DNA of 30,322 nucleotides from Parcubacteria group bacterium (GTDB taxonomy: Bacteria; Patescibacteriota; Minisyncoccia; Phycocordibacterales; CALRHW01), in assembly GCA_943359555.1 (NCBI GenBank), contig CALRHW010000003.1:1-30322 (forward strand), given 5' to 3'. Within the stretch, counting starts at the first letter, position 1. Each line of letters opens with the position of its first letter. Below are positions 16,272 through 23,209 of this stretch, in pieces. The notes beneath the pieces are model-generated. The model made no database searches. It was not told the DNA's origin and saw only the letters and a program-made list of their open reading frames with translations. A program made the translations under genes and the position numbers.

Positions 16272-16817
16272 TTAAATTTTCTTTACTTGCAAGAAATCTA
16301 GCTCAACTGGAGTTTCCCGCCCAAACATAGCGACGAGCACTTTTACCTTGCCTCGCTCATTGTCTACTTCACTCACTTTACCTTCAAGGTCTTTAAACGG
16401 ACCGTCAACTATTTTTACAGAGTCTTCTGGAGCCAAATCAATGTTGTGTTTTGCAGTATCTGCATTCATTCTTTTGAAAAGATCTTCAACTTCTTTTTTT
16501 TCAATCGGTACAGGATAAACGCCAGAACCTACGAAACCCGTAACTCGCGGAGTGTTGCGTACGACATACCAAGAATCATCGGTCACGAGCATGTCCACAA
16601 GAATATATCCAGGATATATTTTTTCCTCTTCTTCCACACGCTTGCCGCCTTTTATTTTTATTTTTTTCTCAGTCGGCACGATGACGTTAAAAATTTTGTC
16701 TTCCATTCCTAGAGATTCAATACGCTGTTTTAGATTTCGCATCACTGCGTTTTCGTATCCTGCATATGTGTGAATCACGTACCAATTGCGACCTTCTTGT
16801 ATTTTTTGTATAGACAT
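16272..16817 (-). CDS. nusG: Transcription elongation/antitermination factor NusG
   Basis: The product has 181 residues. It has an NGN domain (WYVIHTYAGYENAVMRNL, KIYPGYILVDM, WYVVRNTPRVTGFVG) and a C-terminal KOW domain (EDSVKIVDGPFKDLEGKV ... FGRETPVELDF). NusG binds RNA polymerase and links it to the ribosome or Rho. It starts 6 bases after the secE stop. Confidence 0.97.
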   Translation of the reverse strand: MSIQKIQEGRNWYVIHTYAGYENAVMRNLKQRIESLGMEDKIFNVIVPTEKKIKIKGGKRVEEEEKIYPGYILVDMLVTDDSWYVVRNTPRVTGFVGSGVYPVPIEKKEVEDLFKRMNADTAKHNIDLAPEDSVKIVDGPFKDLEGKVSEVDNERGKVKVLVAMFGRETPVELDFLQVKKI

Positions 16818-16823
16818 ATTTTT

Positions 16824-17003
16824 TTAAATGACGAACTTTTCCAAAAGCTTTGTAAAAATAAAATCAAAAAAGCCGAGAAAAAAAGCTACACTAATAGAAA
16901 TAAGGATGACGATAATAGTAAAAATAACGGTCTGACGACGAGTCGGCCAGCTCACGTGTTTGAGTTCTACTTTTGTTTCTTTTATATAGTCTATGATTTT
17001 CAT
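16824..17003 (-). CDS. secE: Preprotein translocase subunit SecE
   Basis: The product has 59 residues. The frame reads MKIIDYIKETKVELKHVSWP, TRRQT and a single transmembrane helix (VIFTIIVILISISVAFFLGF), then a short C-terminus. This is the minimal one-helix SecE. The amphipathic ELKHVSWPTRRQT segment is the family's conserved cytoplasmic helix and hinge. It is the clamp subunit of SecYEG. First gene of secE-nusG-rplK. Confidence 0.93.
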   Translation of the reverse strand: MKIIDYIKETKVELKHVSWPTRRQTVIFTIIVILISISVAFFLGFFDFIFTKLLEKFVI

Positions 17004-17034
17004 GATTTTTAATTTTTAAGTTTTGCCCGATTTT

Positions 17035-17058
17035 CTTAAGAAAAAACGCCCGAAGGCG
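17035..17058 (-). terminator. UUCG-loop hairpin with U-tract in the secE leader
   Basis: Minus strand: CGCC-TTCG-GGCG (17047-17058), flanked 5' by an extra C, followed by TTTTTTCTTA. It has the shape of a small intrinsic terminator with the extra-stable C(UUCG)G loop. It lies only about 5-15 bases downstream of the predicted start of the secE-nusG-rplK transcript. Confidence 0.6.
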
Positions 17059-17069
17059 GTTACAGAACT

Positions 17070-17097
17070 ATAATACTCTTTTTGGTGAGAGTGTCAA
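17070..17097 (-). promoter_or_regulatory. Promoter of secE-nusG-rplK
   Basis: Minus strand: a perfect -35 TTGACA (plus-strand bases 17092-17097), a 16-base spacer and TATTAT (17070-17075). The start would be near 17063, about 60 bases before the secE ATG. Confidence 0.75.
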
Positions 17098-17126
17098 ATG
17101 AAAAAATATTCTAGGACTGGTCTTTC

Positions 17127-17236
17127 AAACAAACGAAACAACCTTAAAAGGGGGTCGCGAGCACGACGGTGCGAGCGTTTCAGGATTTTTTAAGCTTCAA
17201 AAAATCCGTACCCTTTTAAGGCTGTTTCGTTTGTTT
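17127..17236. repeat. Large inverted repeat with two inner hairpins (three-way-junction-like)
   Basis: The outer arms at 17127-17152 and 17211-17236 pair over 25 of 26 positions (AAACAAACGAAACA with TGTTTCGTTTGTTT, one mismatch, then CCTTAAAAGGG with CCCTTTTAAGG). Inside are two separate hairpins. The first is CGC-GA-GCAC, loop GACG, GTGC-GA-GCG at 17156-17177, with a symmetric tandem G-A internal loop. The second is GGATTTTTT / AAAAAATCC at 17183-17191 and 17199-17207. The whole folds as a three-way junction on either strand. It lies between the end of the SIMPL gene and the secE promoter. It could be an elaborate bidirectional terminator, a structured RNA or a MITE-like element. Confidence 0.75.
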
Positions 17237-17246
17237 TAAAAACTAC

Positions 17247-18053
17247 CTATTTAATCTCATAAACAATCGTCACATTTGAAGTAACCTTGCTTTCCCCTGC
17301 TGGAAGCTGGGGAGCAGAGCCACCGACACCACCCATTTCCATCGTTATGTCTTTTGCGTAGTACATTGGTATAGGATAATTTCCTGATTCATTGAAACTC
17401 ATAATGTCTCCGAGTCTCACCCCTAGATCACTTGCGAGCTTTTTTGCTTGTGTGCGAGCGTCGTCTATTGCGAGCTTACGAGCTTCGCGTGTTTTTGCAT
17501 CTTGATTGTCTACTTCAAAATTGAGTCCGCTAATGTTGGACACGCCAGTCTCTCCTATCGCGCCAAGAATTTTCCCGGCGTCTTCAATTTTCCTTATCTT
17601 TACTGCAACGCTCTGACTTACTTCATAACCAATAATTTTTTGATTGCCAGACGGAGGACAGCTGTATTGCGTGCAGATTTGATTTTGGTATTCATATCTA
17701 GGATACGCATTGTAATCTGTGGTTTTAATATCTTTGTTTTCAACTCCCTGCGCCTTTAACACAGAAAGAGCCGTGTTCATTTTTGTGGTTGATTTATTTT
17801 GTGCATCAACAACGGTATCTGCCTGCTCAACTACAGAAAAAGTAACTGTTGCAATATCTGGAATCGCAATGATTTCACCTTTTCCTGACACAGAAATAGT
17901 ATTTTGGTCTTCACTCAAAGCACCACCGTGCGCATGTCCACGTCCACTAAAAGAATTGACAGTCATAGAAGCAACAAACAAAATCAGAACTATTGTAAAA
18001 ATCGTGACGAGCAAATTCATTCTCTTTCCTACTATTGTATTTTCGTTAAACAT
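17247..18053 (-). CDS. SIMPL-domain (DUF541) protein, membrane-anchored
   Basis: The product has 268 residues: a short cytoplasmic start, one transmembrane segment about 12-32 (MNLLVTIFTIVLILFVASM), then a SIMPL/DUF541 domain outside. Family features: ISVSGKGEIIAIPDIATVTF, the NKSTTKMNTALSVLKAQGVENKDIKTTDYNA stretch (residues about 86-116), SQSVAVKIRKIEDAGKILGA and ARTQAKKLASDLGVRLGDI. Two Cys (ICTQYSC) lie in a loop and could form a disulfide. Relatives form periplasmic or surface oligomers, some implicated in oxidative stress; the role here is unknown. The large inverted repeat follows its stop by 10 bases. Confidence 0.88.
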   Translation of the reverse strand: MFNENTIVGKRMNLLVTIFTIVLILFVASMTVNSFSGRGHAHGGALSEDQNTISVSGKGEIIAIPDIATVTFSVVEQADTVVDAQNKSTTKMNTALSVLKAQGVENKDIKTTDYNAYPRYEYQNQICTQYSCPPSGNQKIIGYEVSQSVAVKIRKIEDAGKILGAIGETGVSNISGLNFEVDNQDAKTREARKLAIDDARTQAKKLASDLGVRLGDIMSFNESGNYPIPMYYAKDITMEMGGVGGSAPQLPAGESKVTSNVTIVYEIK

Positions 18054-18081
18054 ATTTGTGTTAAATTATTAATAAATTATT

Positions 18082-18951
18082 TTATTTCTCTTCTATCATC
18101 ATATACGCATCTAGCAGATTTTGAAATAAAGAAAGCACGGTCATTGGTCCGACTCCTCCTGGCACTGGCGAAATAGCTGAAACAATTGGCGATACCTCGG
18201 CAAAGTTTACATCCCCCACCACTTTTTTGTGCAAAATTTCTTCACTTTGATGCTCGCTTTTTTTGACATTAATACCCACGTCCACCACCACTTGCCCCTC
18301 ACGCACAAAATCTTTTGTAATAAACTCTGGATTACCAGCGGCCACTACTAAAATATCTGCCTGCTTTGTCTCCGACATAATAGAAGACGTGCCACGATGG
18401 CAAACAATTACAATCGCACCTCTGTTTAAGAAAGATAATGCGACTGGCTTACCCACCAGCTGAGACCGCCCTACCACTACGACTCTTCTTCCTTTTATGG
18501 GTATCTTATAATAATCAAAAAGAGTAAGGATGCCTCGCGCCGTAGCTGGCACGTGTCCTTTTTCATTATTCCAAAGAAGCTTTGTGTTTACAGAAGTCAG
18601 ACCGTCTACATCTTTTATTGGATCAATATTTTGAATAATTAAATTTTTATCAAGATTTTCTGGAAGCGGAAGTTGAATAATAATGCCATGCACAGAAGTA
18701 TCGCTGTTTAATTTTTGAATTTCTGCGTAGACTTCTTCTTCAGCAATGTCTTCAGTAAGCCTTATATGAAGCACTTCTGCACCTATTTTTTCTGCAAAAA
18801 GTTTTTTCTGCTCAATATATGTGTTGGATTCTTCTTTATCGCCCACTTGTAAAATAGCTAGTTTGAGTTTTTTTTCTAAATCAGAAGTTTTATTTTTTAA
18901 TTCTCCCATCATGGAGTCACGAACAATTTTACCGTCCAAAAGTGTGGTCAT
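18082..18951 (-). CDS. folD: Bifunctional methylene-THF dehydrogenase / methenyl-THF cyclohydrolase
   Basis: The product has 289 residues. It interconverts 5,10-methylene-THF and 10-formyl-THF. Active-site Tyr/Lys lie in SNTYIEQKKL (Y45, K49); VHGIIIQLPLPENLD, DVDGLT, the dinucleotide-binding VVVVGRSQLVGKPVA and the C-terminal PVPGGVGPMT are all standard. It connects the glyA-thyA-folA folate cycle of this window to formyl-THF (purines, fMet). It begins 11 bases before the PAP2 gene stop on the same strand. Confidence 0.96.
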   Translation of the reverse strand: MTTLLDGKIVRDSMMGELKNKTSDLEKKLKLAILQVGDKEESNTYIEQKKLFAEKIGAEVLHIRLTEDIAEEEVYAEIQKLNSDTSVHGIIIQLPLPENLDKNLIIQNIDPIKDVDGLTSVNTKLLWNNEKGHVPATARGILTLFDYYKIPIKGRRVVVVGRSQLVGKPVALSFLNRGAIVIVCHRGTSSIMSETKQADILVVAAGNPEFITKDFVREGQVVVDVGINVKKSEHQSEEILHKKVVGDVNFAEVSPIVSAISPVPGGVGPMTVLSLFQNLLDAYMMIEEK

Positions 18952-18962
18952 TTTGTTTATAT

Positions 18963-19583
18963 TTAAGAAAAGAAAATCGCCGAGAAAACAATGCCTAGAC
19001 CTAGGAAAAAACCACCAGAAACATCACTTAAAAAATGTGCCCCTAGATAAACACGACTCACGGCGATAAGGATGACAAGCAGGGCAAAAAATGTAAAAAT
19101 AACAACTTTGTAGATGCGGTTTTTAACATAATCTTTTAGGAAATACCATGTAAGAAAGAATAAAATAGTCGCCATGACGGTGTGTGCGCTAGGGAAACTG
19201 TAGCCTACCGTATCAACAATTCTCACAAGCGGTCTGGTGATTGCTGTAAAATGTTTAACTAAAGAAAATGTGACTAAACCAAAAAACATTGCGTAAACAA
19301 AAATAAAACAATCATGCATTCTTTCTTTTGAAATGAGTACTCCGCAGATAAAAACGCAGTAAACGAGAAGCACTAGTGGATGCACAATATTACTTACGGC
19401 TTGCATAAGAGAAACTAAAAATGGTGAACGAAAATTTAGTACAAAAATTTCTGCTGAGGTGTCTAATGAAAAAACACCGTGCGATACCATTATTACAATT
19501 GTACCAAAACACATAAAGGACAGGGTCGCGAAAAGTGCGAGCGTTTTGTGGGTTTCTTTTATTTTATTATTTTCTGTTTCCAT
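18963..19583 (-). CDS. PAP2-family phosphatase, integral membrane
   Basis: The product has 206 residues with about six hydrophobic helices. The three catalytic motifs are complete: KHFTAITRP (K110, R117-P118), SFPSAHT (P131-H134) and SRVYLGAH (S176-R177, H183). The active site would face outward. Members dephosphorylate undecaprenyl pyrophosphate or other lipid phosphates; a role in recycling the cell-wall lipid carrier is plausible, not shown. It lies in a close minus-strand row with folD and the methyltransferase. Confidence 0.92.
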   Translation of the reverse strand: METENNKIKETHKTLALFATLSFMCFGTIVIMVSHGVFSLDTSAEIFVLNFRSPFLVSLMQAVSNIVHPLVLLVYCVFICGVLISKERMHDCFIFVYAMFFGLVTFSLVKHFTAITRPLVRIVDTVGYSFPSAHTVMATILFFLTWYFLKDYVKNRIYKVVIFTFFALLVILIAVSRVYLGAHFLSDVSGGFFLGLGIVFSAIFFS

Positions 19584-19597
19584 ATCTTTTATTAAAA

Positions 19598-20491
19598 TTA
19601 TTTTTTGTGAAAACGAGCAAAAATACCGCAGGGCAAAAGTCTCCCACTACCCGCTCCGTTTTTTGATTCTCTAATAGTGAGCTCCCCCGCCTCTATATTT
19701 CCAACGTAATCTTTCATTAAATCTTGCAAAATATTGCGATAAGCGATAGCAGAATAGCCTGAAGCATAGCCGTTTAACAGGAAAAAAAGCGGGTCTTCGC
19801 TCAAAACTTGTCTGCACATTGAGAGAAGCTCTTGTAAATGCTCCTCTATTTTCCACAACTCTTTTTTTGCACCGTGACCAAATGCTGGCGGGTCCATTAT
19901 GATGCCGTCATATTTTTTTCCGCGCTTAATCTCGCGTGCCACAAACTTCCGCGCATCATCAAGTATAAAACGAATTGGTTTTTCTTCCAGACCTGACGCT
20001 CGCGCGTTTTCTTTTGCCCAAGCGATAGCCGACTTTGAACCATCTACATGTGTCACTTCCGCACCAGCTTTTGCACACGCAAGTGTCGCGCCACCAGTAT
20101 AGCCAAACAAATTTAAAACTGAAACTTTTTTACCTTTATCTACTGCGTGCAAAATATTTTCAGCAACCCATTTCCAATTACTTACCTGTTCTGGAAAAAC
20201 GCCAGTGTGTTTAAAAGCTGTTGGAGAAATAATAAAATTGAAACCACCGAGCTGTATTTGCCAACTCGCAGGAACATTTGGTGACATTTTCCAAGAAGCA
20301 CTCGTGCTCCCACGCGTAAACACTCCATCTGATCTAGACCATTGCGTTTCATCTTGTTTTCCCCAAAGTGCTTGCGGATCTGGACGAGCAAGCAAAAAAT
20401 CGCCATAACGCTCAAGCTTTTCCCCTGAGCCAGAGTCTAGTAGCTCGTAGTCTTTTTCACCTTCTGTAATAAGTGTGATGATTTGGGTCAT
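19598..20491 (-). CDS. Class I SAM-dependent methyltransferase, RlmI/COG1092-like
   Basis: The product has 297 residues from the ATG at 20491. SAM-binding motif I is NLFGYTGGATLACAKAGAEV (about 127-146), with VDGSKSAIAWAKEN after it and the catalytic-type DPPAFGHG at about 200-207, as in 23S rRNA cytosine-C5 methyltransferases of the RlmI/RlmL-C group. RlmI has an N-terminal PUA domain of about 80 residues; here the N-terminus instead has a beta-rich EGF-like-sized segment (about 1-70) without a clear PUA signature. RNA methylation is likely; the target is not determined. A TTG 18 bases further upstream could also start, but the -10 element overlaps it. Confidence 0.82.
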   Translation of the reverse strand: MTQIITLITEGEKDYELLDSGSGEKLERYGDFLLARPDPQALWGKQDETQWSRSDGVFTRGSTSASWKMSPNVPASWQIQLGGFNFIISPTAFKHTGVFPEQVSNWKWVAENILHAVDKGKKVSVLNLFGYTGGATLACAKAGAEVTHVDGSKSAIAWAKENARASGLEEKPIRFILDDARKFVAREIKRGKKYDGIIMDPPAFGHGAKKELWKIEEHLQELLSMCRQVLSEDPLFFLLNGYASGYSAIAYRNILQDLMKDYVGNIEAGELTIRESKNGAGSGRLLPCGIFARFHKK

Positions 20492-20497
20492 AAAAAT

Positions 20498-20503
20498 AGT
20501 ATA
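20498..20503 (-). promoter_or_regulatory. -10 element (TATACT) for the methyltransferase gene (leaderless)
   Basis: The hexamer ends 6 bases before the ATG at 20491 on the minus strand. Confidence 0.5.
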
Positions 20504-20513
20504 ACGCAAAAAA

Positions 20514-21068
20514 TCACAAAATGAACGTGGCCAAAAATCCTATAACAAAAATTCCTCCGGCGTTAAATAAAAAAGAAAGTAATAGAAAAAATTTATTACT
20601 CGTATTTGATAAACCAAGTATTGCTATACCGAGCTCGTCTGGTAACGGTGAGGCGATAATAAGAGCCCCAAAAAAAGGTGAAAAAAAGTGGAAAAGTTTT
20701 GTCTTAAAAATATGAGGAATTCTTTTGTGTTTAGATACACCAAAAATATATTTGAAATCTTCTAACACTCTATCTTTCACAAAAAGAAAAAGAATGTAGT
20801 CCCCGACCATTGCACCAAGTCCACCTAAAAGTGCCACGAGAAATATATTTTCATTTTGCGTAAATGACGCGAGAATTACAATCGCTGGAGCAGTCGTAAA
20901 AATAGAAGTGAAAAACATTCCTGCAACGAATATCGCTAAATATTGCACTTTGTGAAGCGAGCCAACGAAAGACTGTAAAAAACTACTCTCCACTAAAAAA
21001 ATGGCAACGGTAAGGCTTACTAAAATAAAGACAAAGTCTTGCAGGAGGTGCTTGGTTTTTGTTTGCAT
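20514..21068 (-). CDS. Small multi-pass membrane protein, possibly VTT/DedA-like
   Basis: The product has 184 residues with about five hydrophobic segments (near 10-30, 42-62, 65-98, 128-146 and 158-184). The block GLGAMVGDYILFLFVKDRV resembles the 'GAxxGDxxxYxxG' part of VTT (SNARE-associated) proteins, and ASPLPDELGIAILGLS could match the second re-entrant loop. The similarity is partial and a confident family call is not possible. It is probably leaderless: TAAAAT lies 7 bases from the ATG. It ends close to the methyltransferase promoter. Confidence 0.6.
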   Translation of the reverse strand: MQTKTKHLLQDFVFILVSLTVAIFLVESSFLQSFVGSLHKVQYLAIFVAGMFFTSIFTTAPAIVILASFTQNENIFLVALLGGLGAMVGDYILFLFVKDRVLEDFKYIFGVSKHKRIPHIFKTKLFHFFSPFFGALIIASPLPDELGIAILGLSNTSNKFFLLLSFLFNAGGIFVIGFLATFIL

Positions 21069-21075
21069 TTAGGTG

Positions 21076-21081
21076 ATTTTA
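21076..21081 (-). promoter_or_regulatory. -10 element (TAAAAT) for the 20514-21068 gene (leaderless)
   Basis: The hexamer ends 7 bases before the ATG at 21068 on the minus strand. Confidence 0.4.
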
Positions 21082-21123
21082 TTCTAGAAATTACATCCAT
21101 ACTCATATTAGAAATTCATTTTT

Positions 21124-21198
21124 TGGGGTGACTAGAGGGAATCGGACCCTCGATACCAGTTCCACAAACTGGAGTTTTACCACTAAACTATAGCCACC
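21124..21198 (-). tRNA. tRNA-His (GTG)
   Basis: Full cloverleaf on the minus strand: G-1 paired with C73, acceptor GTGGCTA/TAGTCAC, D-arm GTTT-AGTGGTA-AAAC with G18-G19, anticodon arm CCAGT-TTGTGGA-ACTGG with anticodon GTG, a 4-base variable loop, and T-arm GAGGG-TCCGATT-CCCTC. CCA is encoded (21124-21126). The T-loop starts TCC instead of TTC, so position 55 is C. Confidence 0.95.
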
Positions 21199-21245
21199 AT
21201 TTTAAGTTCCAGTTCGGACCAGCCGAAGCATAAAACTGTGTCCCT

Positions 21246-21273
21246 ATTGTAGCAAGCTCACACCTATTTTCAA
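21246..21273 (-). promoter_or_regulatory. Promoter of tRNA-His
   Basis: Minus strand: TTGAAA (plus-strand bases 21268-21273), a 16-base spacer, TACAAT (21246-21251). The start would be near 21239, about 40 bases before the mature 5' end. Between this and the end of dedA (21274-21354) no gene was found. Confidence 0.6.
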
Positions 21274-21354
21274 AACAAACTGTGTCATAAGTGAAAAAGT
21301 GCGGTGAAGGTAATACAGACAAAGAGTGAGAGGTTACCTGAAAAATTTTCCCAT

Positions 21355-22077
21355 TTATCCTTTGTTTGATGAATTGAAAAATGTCCGAATGATTTTTGAT
21401 AAAATTCTAAACATTAGGATTGTAGAGATAACTGCTTTTTTTATTGAAAGCAGTATGGACTTTATAAAATGAAAAAATTGTCCACGTTTCCTTGTGATAA
21501 ACCAAACGACAGCCAGTAATAAAAAGGAAGAAAAAAGAAAGATACCTACTCTTGATGACCATATTTCTATCATCTTAATTGCCCCACCAAAGAAATAACC
21601 AAGGAAAAGGTAGAGCGTCGCCCACAAAAACGCACTGGTTACATTCCAAAGTAAAAACGACCACTTGTTCATTTTTGATAACCCCGCTATAAATGGAACG
21701 ATCGCCCGCATGGGGCCGATAAATCGACCCAGAAAAACACTTTTATTGCCGTACTTCTTAAAAAATTGTTCGCCTTTTTCCAAATGGCTAAGTTTTAAAA
21801 GTTTATTTTCCGCACGAAAAAGTTTTATGCCTCGTGTTCCCAAGTAATAACTTAGGTTGTCGCCCAATATCGCACCAATTGCGGCAAACCAGATCAAATC
21901 ATCGAGATCAAGATATCCTTGAGCCGACAAAGAGCCAGCGACTGCAACTAAAATAGCTCCAGGGATTAATACTCCGACAAAAGCTAACGATTCTAACAAA
22001 GAAACCAACCCGACAACCCAGTACCCCAACATACCTAAATGCTGAATTGTTGGCAAAAAAGAATTTAGAAATTCCAT
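21355..22077 (-). CDS. DedA-family (VTT domain) membrane protein
   Basis: The product has 240 residues. DedA features: ESLAFVGVLIPGAILVAVAG, GAILGDNLSYYLGTRG (about 68-83), KYGNKSVFLGRFIGPMRAIVPFIAG (about 108-132) with the conserved GRF-P-R, then two more helices and a basic tail. DedA proteins are linked to undecaprenyl-phosphate or phospholipid flipping and membrane potential. With the PAP2 phosphatase nearby this suggests lipid-carrier recycling, which is inference. It lies between tRNA-His and tRNA-Leu. Confidence 0.92.
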   Translation of the reverse strand: MEFLNSFLPTIQHLGMLGYWVVGLVSLLESLAFVGVLIPGAILVAVAGSLSAQGYLDLDDLIWFAAIGAILGDNLSYYLGTRGIKLFRAENKLLKLSHLEKGEQFFKKYGNKSVFLGRFIGPMRAIVPFIAGLSKMNKWSFLLWNVTSAFLWATLYLFLGYFFGGAIKMIEIWSSRVGIFLFSSFLLLAVVWFITRKRGQFFHFIKSILLSIKKAVISTILMFRILSKIIRTFFNSSNKG

Positions 22078-22121
22078 AGTTATTATTTCATTAAATCATT
22101 AATTACGAACAAGTTCCATTC

Positions 22122-22206
22122 TGGTGCGCGAGAGAGGAATTGCACCTCCACGCCTTACGGCACACGAACCTCAATCGTGCTTGGCTACTAGTTACAACAC
22201 TCGCGC
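22122..22206 (-). tRNA. tRNA-Leu (GAG), with an unusual elbow
   Basis: Minus strand: acceptor GCGCGAG/CTCGCGC, D-stem TTGT/GCAA (with T13-G22), anticodon arm CACGA-TTGAGGT-TCGTG with anticodon GAG, long variable arm GCC-GTAA-GGC, T-stem GGAGG/CCTCT, and encoded CCA (22122-22124). The T-loop is TGCAATT (G at 55) and the D-loop AACTAGTA has A where G18 is expected, so the usual G18-psi55 contact is missing while G19-C56 is kept. All stems are intact, so it is probably functional. Confidence 0.88.
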
Positions 22207-22221
22207 ATTTCCAAAACCAAA

Positions 22222-22653
22222 CTAAGACTGTCCACCTACTATATCCAAAATTGCCTTTATTTTCAAGTATTTTCTGCTTAGATGTATTGGTTTTTTGCCT
22301 TGATTCATTAAGCTAAAAAGTTTAGTCGCTTCTCTTTTTGCATACTTTAATTGGTAGCAAATATTTTTCTTTTTTGCTCTGGTGATACCGATGCTTAGCA
22401 AAAAATTGTAAAAACTAACATCACTAAACTGAACTACGTAATATTTTTTCCATTTTACAGTACCGCTAGATTTTTTGCCGACATGACAAAAAATATAAAG
22501 GGCTTTCATGTAATTTTTGATTTGTTCTTTGTCTTTTGACGTAAAACTAATGTGTCGCCCACTTGAAGACAGATATCCATCAGTAGCAATGAGCCCGATT
22601 GCATAAGCAAAATCAAATGACCATTTTATTTTTACTTTTTCTCTTGGTAACAT
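22222..22653 (-). CDS. LAGLIDADG endonuclease relative, apparently internally deleted
   Basis: The product has 143 residues. A clear first LAGLIDADG motif is FAYAIGLIATDGYL (about 15-28), followed by SGRHISFTSKDKEQIKNYMKAL. From memory, relatives in Patescibacteria are about 200-230 residues: this same start, then FYNFLLxIGL, then a second motif (RGHFDGDG-like), then QLKYAKRExxxLL near the end. Here LLSIGITRAKKKNI runs directly into CYQLKYAKREATKLF, so the part with the second motif and acidic residue is absent, in frame. A single-motif protein could act as a dimer, but the matching C-terminal piece argues for a deletion. It ends 15 bases before the tRNA-Leu 5' end on the same strand. Confidence 0.75.
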   Translation of the reverse strand: MLPREKVKIKWSFDFAYAIGLIATDGYLSSSGRHISFTSKDKEQIKNYMKALYIFCHVGKKSSGTVKWKKYYVVQFSDVSFYNFLLSIGITRAKKKNICYQLKYAKREATKLFSLMNQGKKPIHLSRKYLKIKAILDIVGGQS

Positions 22654-22722
22654 ATCACTACAAGTATTGCAAAAACTAGATAAAGTTTTGATAAAGTTAT
22701 TATCAAGAAAATTTTGGTCAAC

Positions 22723-22747
22723 AAAAAACGGTCAGTGACCGTTTTTT
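22723..22747. terminator. Bidirectional terminator after rplS
   Basis: AAAAAACGGT-CAGTG-ACCGTTTTTT: a perfect 10-base stem with A and T runs on both sides, so it can work on both strands. On the minus strand it follows the rplS stop by 30 bases. The core ACGGTCA/TGACCGT is almost a palindrome. Confidence 0.85.
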
Positions 22748-22776
22748 AATTTGTATAATTAGATTTAGGCTACAGA

Positions 22777-23193
22777 TTATACTGCAACCACCTCCGCCCC
22801 AGCTTCTTCAATCGCTACATCTTCCACCGCCACTTTTATTAGTCTGGTATTTCTCATTTGTCGCTTGATTTCTTTTGTTGCTTCGTTGCGAATATGATAG
22901 AGCTTACTTTTTCGTACTTTTGAGCGCTTCACAACTTCAATCTTATCAATCATAGGAGAAAAAATAGGGAAAATTTTCTCAACACCCACACCGCTCGCCA
23001 CTTTTCGGACAGTAAAAGTACCACCAGCTTCTTTTCCGTGTTTTACAGCAAGCACCAGACCATCAAAAAGCTGAAGACGAGTTTTGCCTTTTTCTTGGAT
23101 CTTCTGCCATACTTTTACTGTGTCCCCCGCTCGTACGTCAAGCTTTTTACGCTCGGCAACTACCGGAGAAACTATCATTTTGTGACTATTCAT
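22777..23193 (-). CDS. rplS: 50S ribosomal protein L19
   Basis: The product has 138 residues from the ATG at 23193. L19 lies at the 30S-50S interface. Family blocks: DVRAGDTVKVWQKIQEKGKTR, QLFDGLVLAVKHGKEAGGTF (F-G-V like), VRKVASGVGVEKIFPIFSP and KVRKSKLYHIRN. The Ala/Glu/Val-rich tail (about 125-138) is an extension. An ATG at 23178 is an equally possible start and would remove 5 residues; a TTG at 23232 would overlap the upstream gene and is unlikely. It lies 16 bases after the pseudouridine synthase gene. Confidence 0.94.
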   Translation of the reverse strand: MNSHKMIVSPVVAERKKLDVRAGDTVKVWQKIQEKGKTRLQLFDGLVLAVKHGKEAGGTFTVRKVASGVGVEKIFPIFSPMIDKIEVVKRSKVRKSKLYHIRNEATKEIKRQMRNTRLIKVAVEDVAIEEAGAEVVAV

Positions 23194-23209
23194 AGTAGCG
23201 ATTAATGTA

